Source of the DNA: Cannabis sativa
Taxonomy: Eukaryota; Streptophyta; Magnoliopsida; Rosales; Cannabaceae
Assembly: GCF_029168945.1 (NCBI RefSeq)
Contig: NC_083610.1
Coordinates: forward strand, 52,407,429 to 52,471,428
Direction of reading: 5' to 3'
Length of the DNA stretch: 64,000 nucleotides
Under the pieces are notes generated by a model. It searched no databases. It had not been told where the DNA came from and saw only the letters and a list, made by a program, of their open reading frames with translations. How positions within the stretch are numbered: the first letter of the stretch is position 1; each line of letters opens with the position of its first letter. The translations under genes and the position numbers were made by a program. Positions 62,310 to 64,000 of this stretch are shown one piece after another.

Positions 62310-63666
62310 GATACGTACATTTTGGGAACACGGTAGTGCAATTGAGTGGGAGCGCTATCATAAACATGGAATCTATAGCTTCTATCTGGCGAATAGTAAG
62401 CAAAGGATGATCTCCTTCGAGCTTGACCAAACGAACATAAATGGTGGAGTACTCATTTCACATAAGCTGAAATATCATTTATACGGGGTCAAGTGTTTTA
62501 AGGAATAAATACATTGTAGGGTGTAACGGTAATTTAATCCCTTTACAGTGTAGATCATTCATATAGAGGATCATTGATCAAATTAGGATTATAACAATGG
62601 ATAACTAATGATGTGTCTATATGGTGGAACATATAGAGCATTCTATATAACTGAGAGTGCAATTCTATGTTCTATGCGTGGATTCAACGAAGAATTAATA
62701 AGTTAGTGAATTTTAGTGCTAAATTCTTAATCTACTTATTGGAAGCTCGGTTATATAGACCCATGGTCCCCGCACTAGTTGAGATAATATTTCTTGTAAG
62801 ACTCATGTAATTGGTTTTGATTAATCAATTATAATTCTCAAATTAGACTATGTCTATTTGTGAATTTTTCACTAAGTAAGGGCGAAATTGTAAAGAAAGA
62901 GTTAATAGGGGCATATTTGTTAATTATAATACTTTGTATGGTTCAATTAATAAATATGATAAATGACAATATTATTTAATAATTATTTATAGTTATTAAA
63001 TAGTTAGAATTGACATTTAAATGGTTGAATTAGAAAATTGGCGTTTTTGAGAAAATCAGATGCAGAAAAGGTAAAACTGCAAAATTGCAAAAAGTGAGGC
63101 CCAAATCCACTAGTATAGGGCCGACCACTTTTGTAGGAAATTTAAACTGATATTTTCATTATTTTAATGCCAAATAATTCAAACCTAACCCTATTGGAAT
63201 GCTATAAATAGATAGTGAAGGCTTCTGAAAAATTACACTTAAATTTTCTATTTTTCCTTCAGAGAAAAACCTTAGCCTTCTCTCTCCCTATCTTTGGCCG
63301 AACCCACTCTCTCTTTCTTCTTCCTTAAATTTCGAAATCCTTAGTGTATGAGTAGTGCCACACACAGCAAGTGATACCTCAATCATAGTGAGGAAGATCG
63401 TGAAGAAAGACATTCAGCAAAAGGAGTTTCAGCATCAAAGATTCAGAGAAAGAGATCCAGGTTCAGATATTGATAATGCTCTGCTACAGAAAGGAATCAA
63501 GGGCTAGATATCTGAACGGAAGGAGGCATATTATTCCGCTGCACCCAATGTAAGGTTTCCTAAACTTTATATGTGTTTATTTCATCGTTTTAGAAAGTTC
63601 ATATTTAGGGTGTTAATAAACATACTTGTGAGTAGATCTAAGATCCTGGTAAAATAATTTCCAACA

Positions 63667-63955
63667 TTTTTCTCTTCAAATTTCCGCCCCTTACAGTGAT
63701 AGAGTACATGCCCACACATAGCAAGTAAGTACTCAATCATAGTGTGTAAGACTGTGAAGAATACAACATCTGAAGGAGAATCGTGCTCAAATCTTGATAG
63801 TACTATGCGACAGAAAGGAACAGGGGTTAGAGATCTAAGTGGAAGAAGTCATTTAATTCCGCTGCAACCAATGTAAGGTTTCTTGAACTTTATATGTATT
63901 TAAATTCCATTATTTTAGAAATTCATATTTAAGATGTTAAACAACATACATGGTA
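63667..63955 (+). repeat. Copia LTR relic (D subfamily), right part
   Basis: Continues 51382-51572 after the TTTTT duplication: matches about 13310-13593 of element D (TAGTGATAG.GTACATGCC, CTCAATC.TAGTGTGTAAGACTG, AACATACATGGTAG). Breaks off at the gypsy LTR head. Confidence 0.7.
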
Positions 63956-64000
63956 GTTATTATCCTATTTTTCGCACTATGATGTGGCAGTATGAACTGG
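63956..64000 (+). repeat. Start of a gypsy LTR at the window edge
   Basis: TTATTATCC...CGCACTATGATGTGGCA matches the head of the LTR at 8433 (TGTTATCC...TGCACTATGATGTGGCA). Only 45 bp are visible. Confidence 0.45.

Larger units (their letters stand above)
51573..63666 (+). mobile_element. Copia solo LTR with TTTTT target duplication, split by element C
   Basis: Formed by 51573-52115 plus 62315-63666, about 1895 bp once element C and one GATAC copy are removed. Starts TGTTGGG, ends CCAACA, flanked by TTTTT (51568-51572 and 63667-63671). It resembles the LTR of element A. No internal region is left, as after recombination between two LTRs. Confidence 0.88.

Overview
The window reads as nuclear DNA of a flowering plant, most likely a eudicot. 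It is AT-rich, carries one long intron-containing plant gene, and is otherwise filled with nested LTR retrotransposons and small DNA transposons. I cannot name the species; Cannabaceae is only a weak guess. There is no sign of bacterial or organellar DNA, CRISPR, rRNA or a functional tRNA.

Layout. (1) 1-7493: the 3' three-quarters of a Ty1/copia element of Angela/BARE type (element A), with leader, one gag-pol reading frame broken by a stop codon, and a 3' LTR. (2) 7494-20711: a pile of Ty3/gypsy (Tat-like) fragments on both strands. These hold a decayed copia 3' end (element D), a solo LTR with 5-bp target duplication, a Mutator-like MITE and a probable Helitron. (3) 20712-22521: a short repeat with pol III-like boxes, bounded by 11-bp direct repeats and split by a 1.2-kb solo LTR and a second copy of the same MITE. 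(4) 24136-35754, minus strand: the only host gene, an intact 22-exon gene for a 1452-residue secreted/membrane glycine-rich protein of the plant family often annotated 'glycine-rich protein' or 'ephrin type-B receptor-like'. Its introns hold a hAT MITE with a Harbinger MITE inside it, and a second Harbinger-like MITE. (5) 37019-51381: a plus-strand gypsy element broken by a complete copia insertion (element B, 38413-48259, target duplication CCGAT). (6) 51382-64000: a copia LTR relic hit by a copia element now reduced to a solo LTR (target duplication TTTTT), itself hit by a very young complete copia element (element C, 52116-62309, target duplication GATAC).

Elements A, B and C form one family with 1.88-1.92-kb LTRs and a long AT-rich leader. 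A keeps recognisable gag, protease, integrase, reverse transcriptase and RNase H. B has no gag and a ruined pol. C keeps most of gag and a ruined pol. B and C nevertheless have nearly identical LTR pairs and intact target duplications, so they moved recently and must have used enzymes supplied by a relative. All three keep two leader blocks with strong inverted repeats, including a stem whose bases co-vary between copies. Element C also has a well-formed 100-nt intron at the end of gag. Conserved leader RNA structures and gag splicing in a pol-dead, actively moving family are the most interesting signals here.
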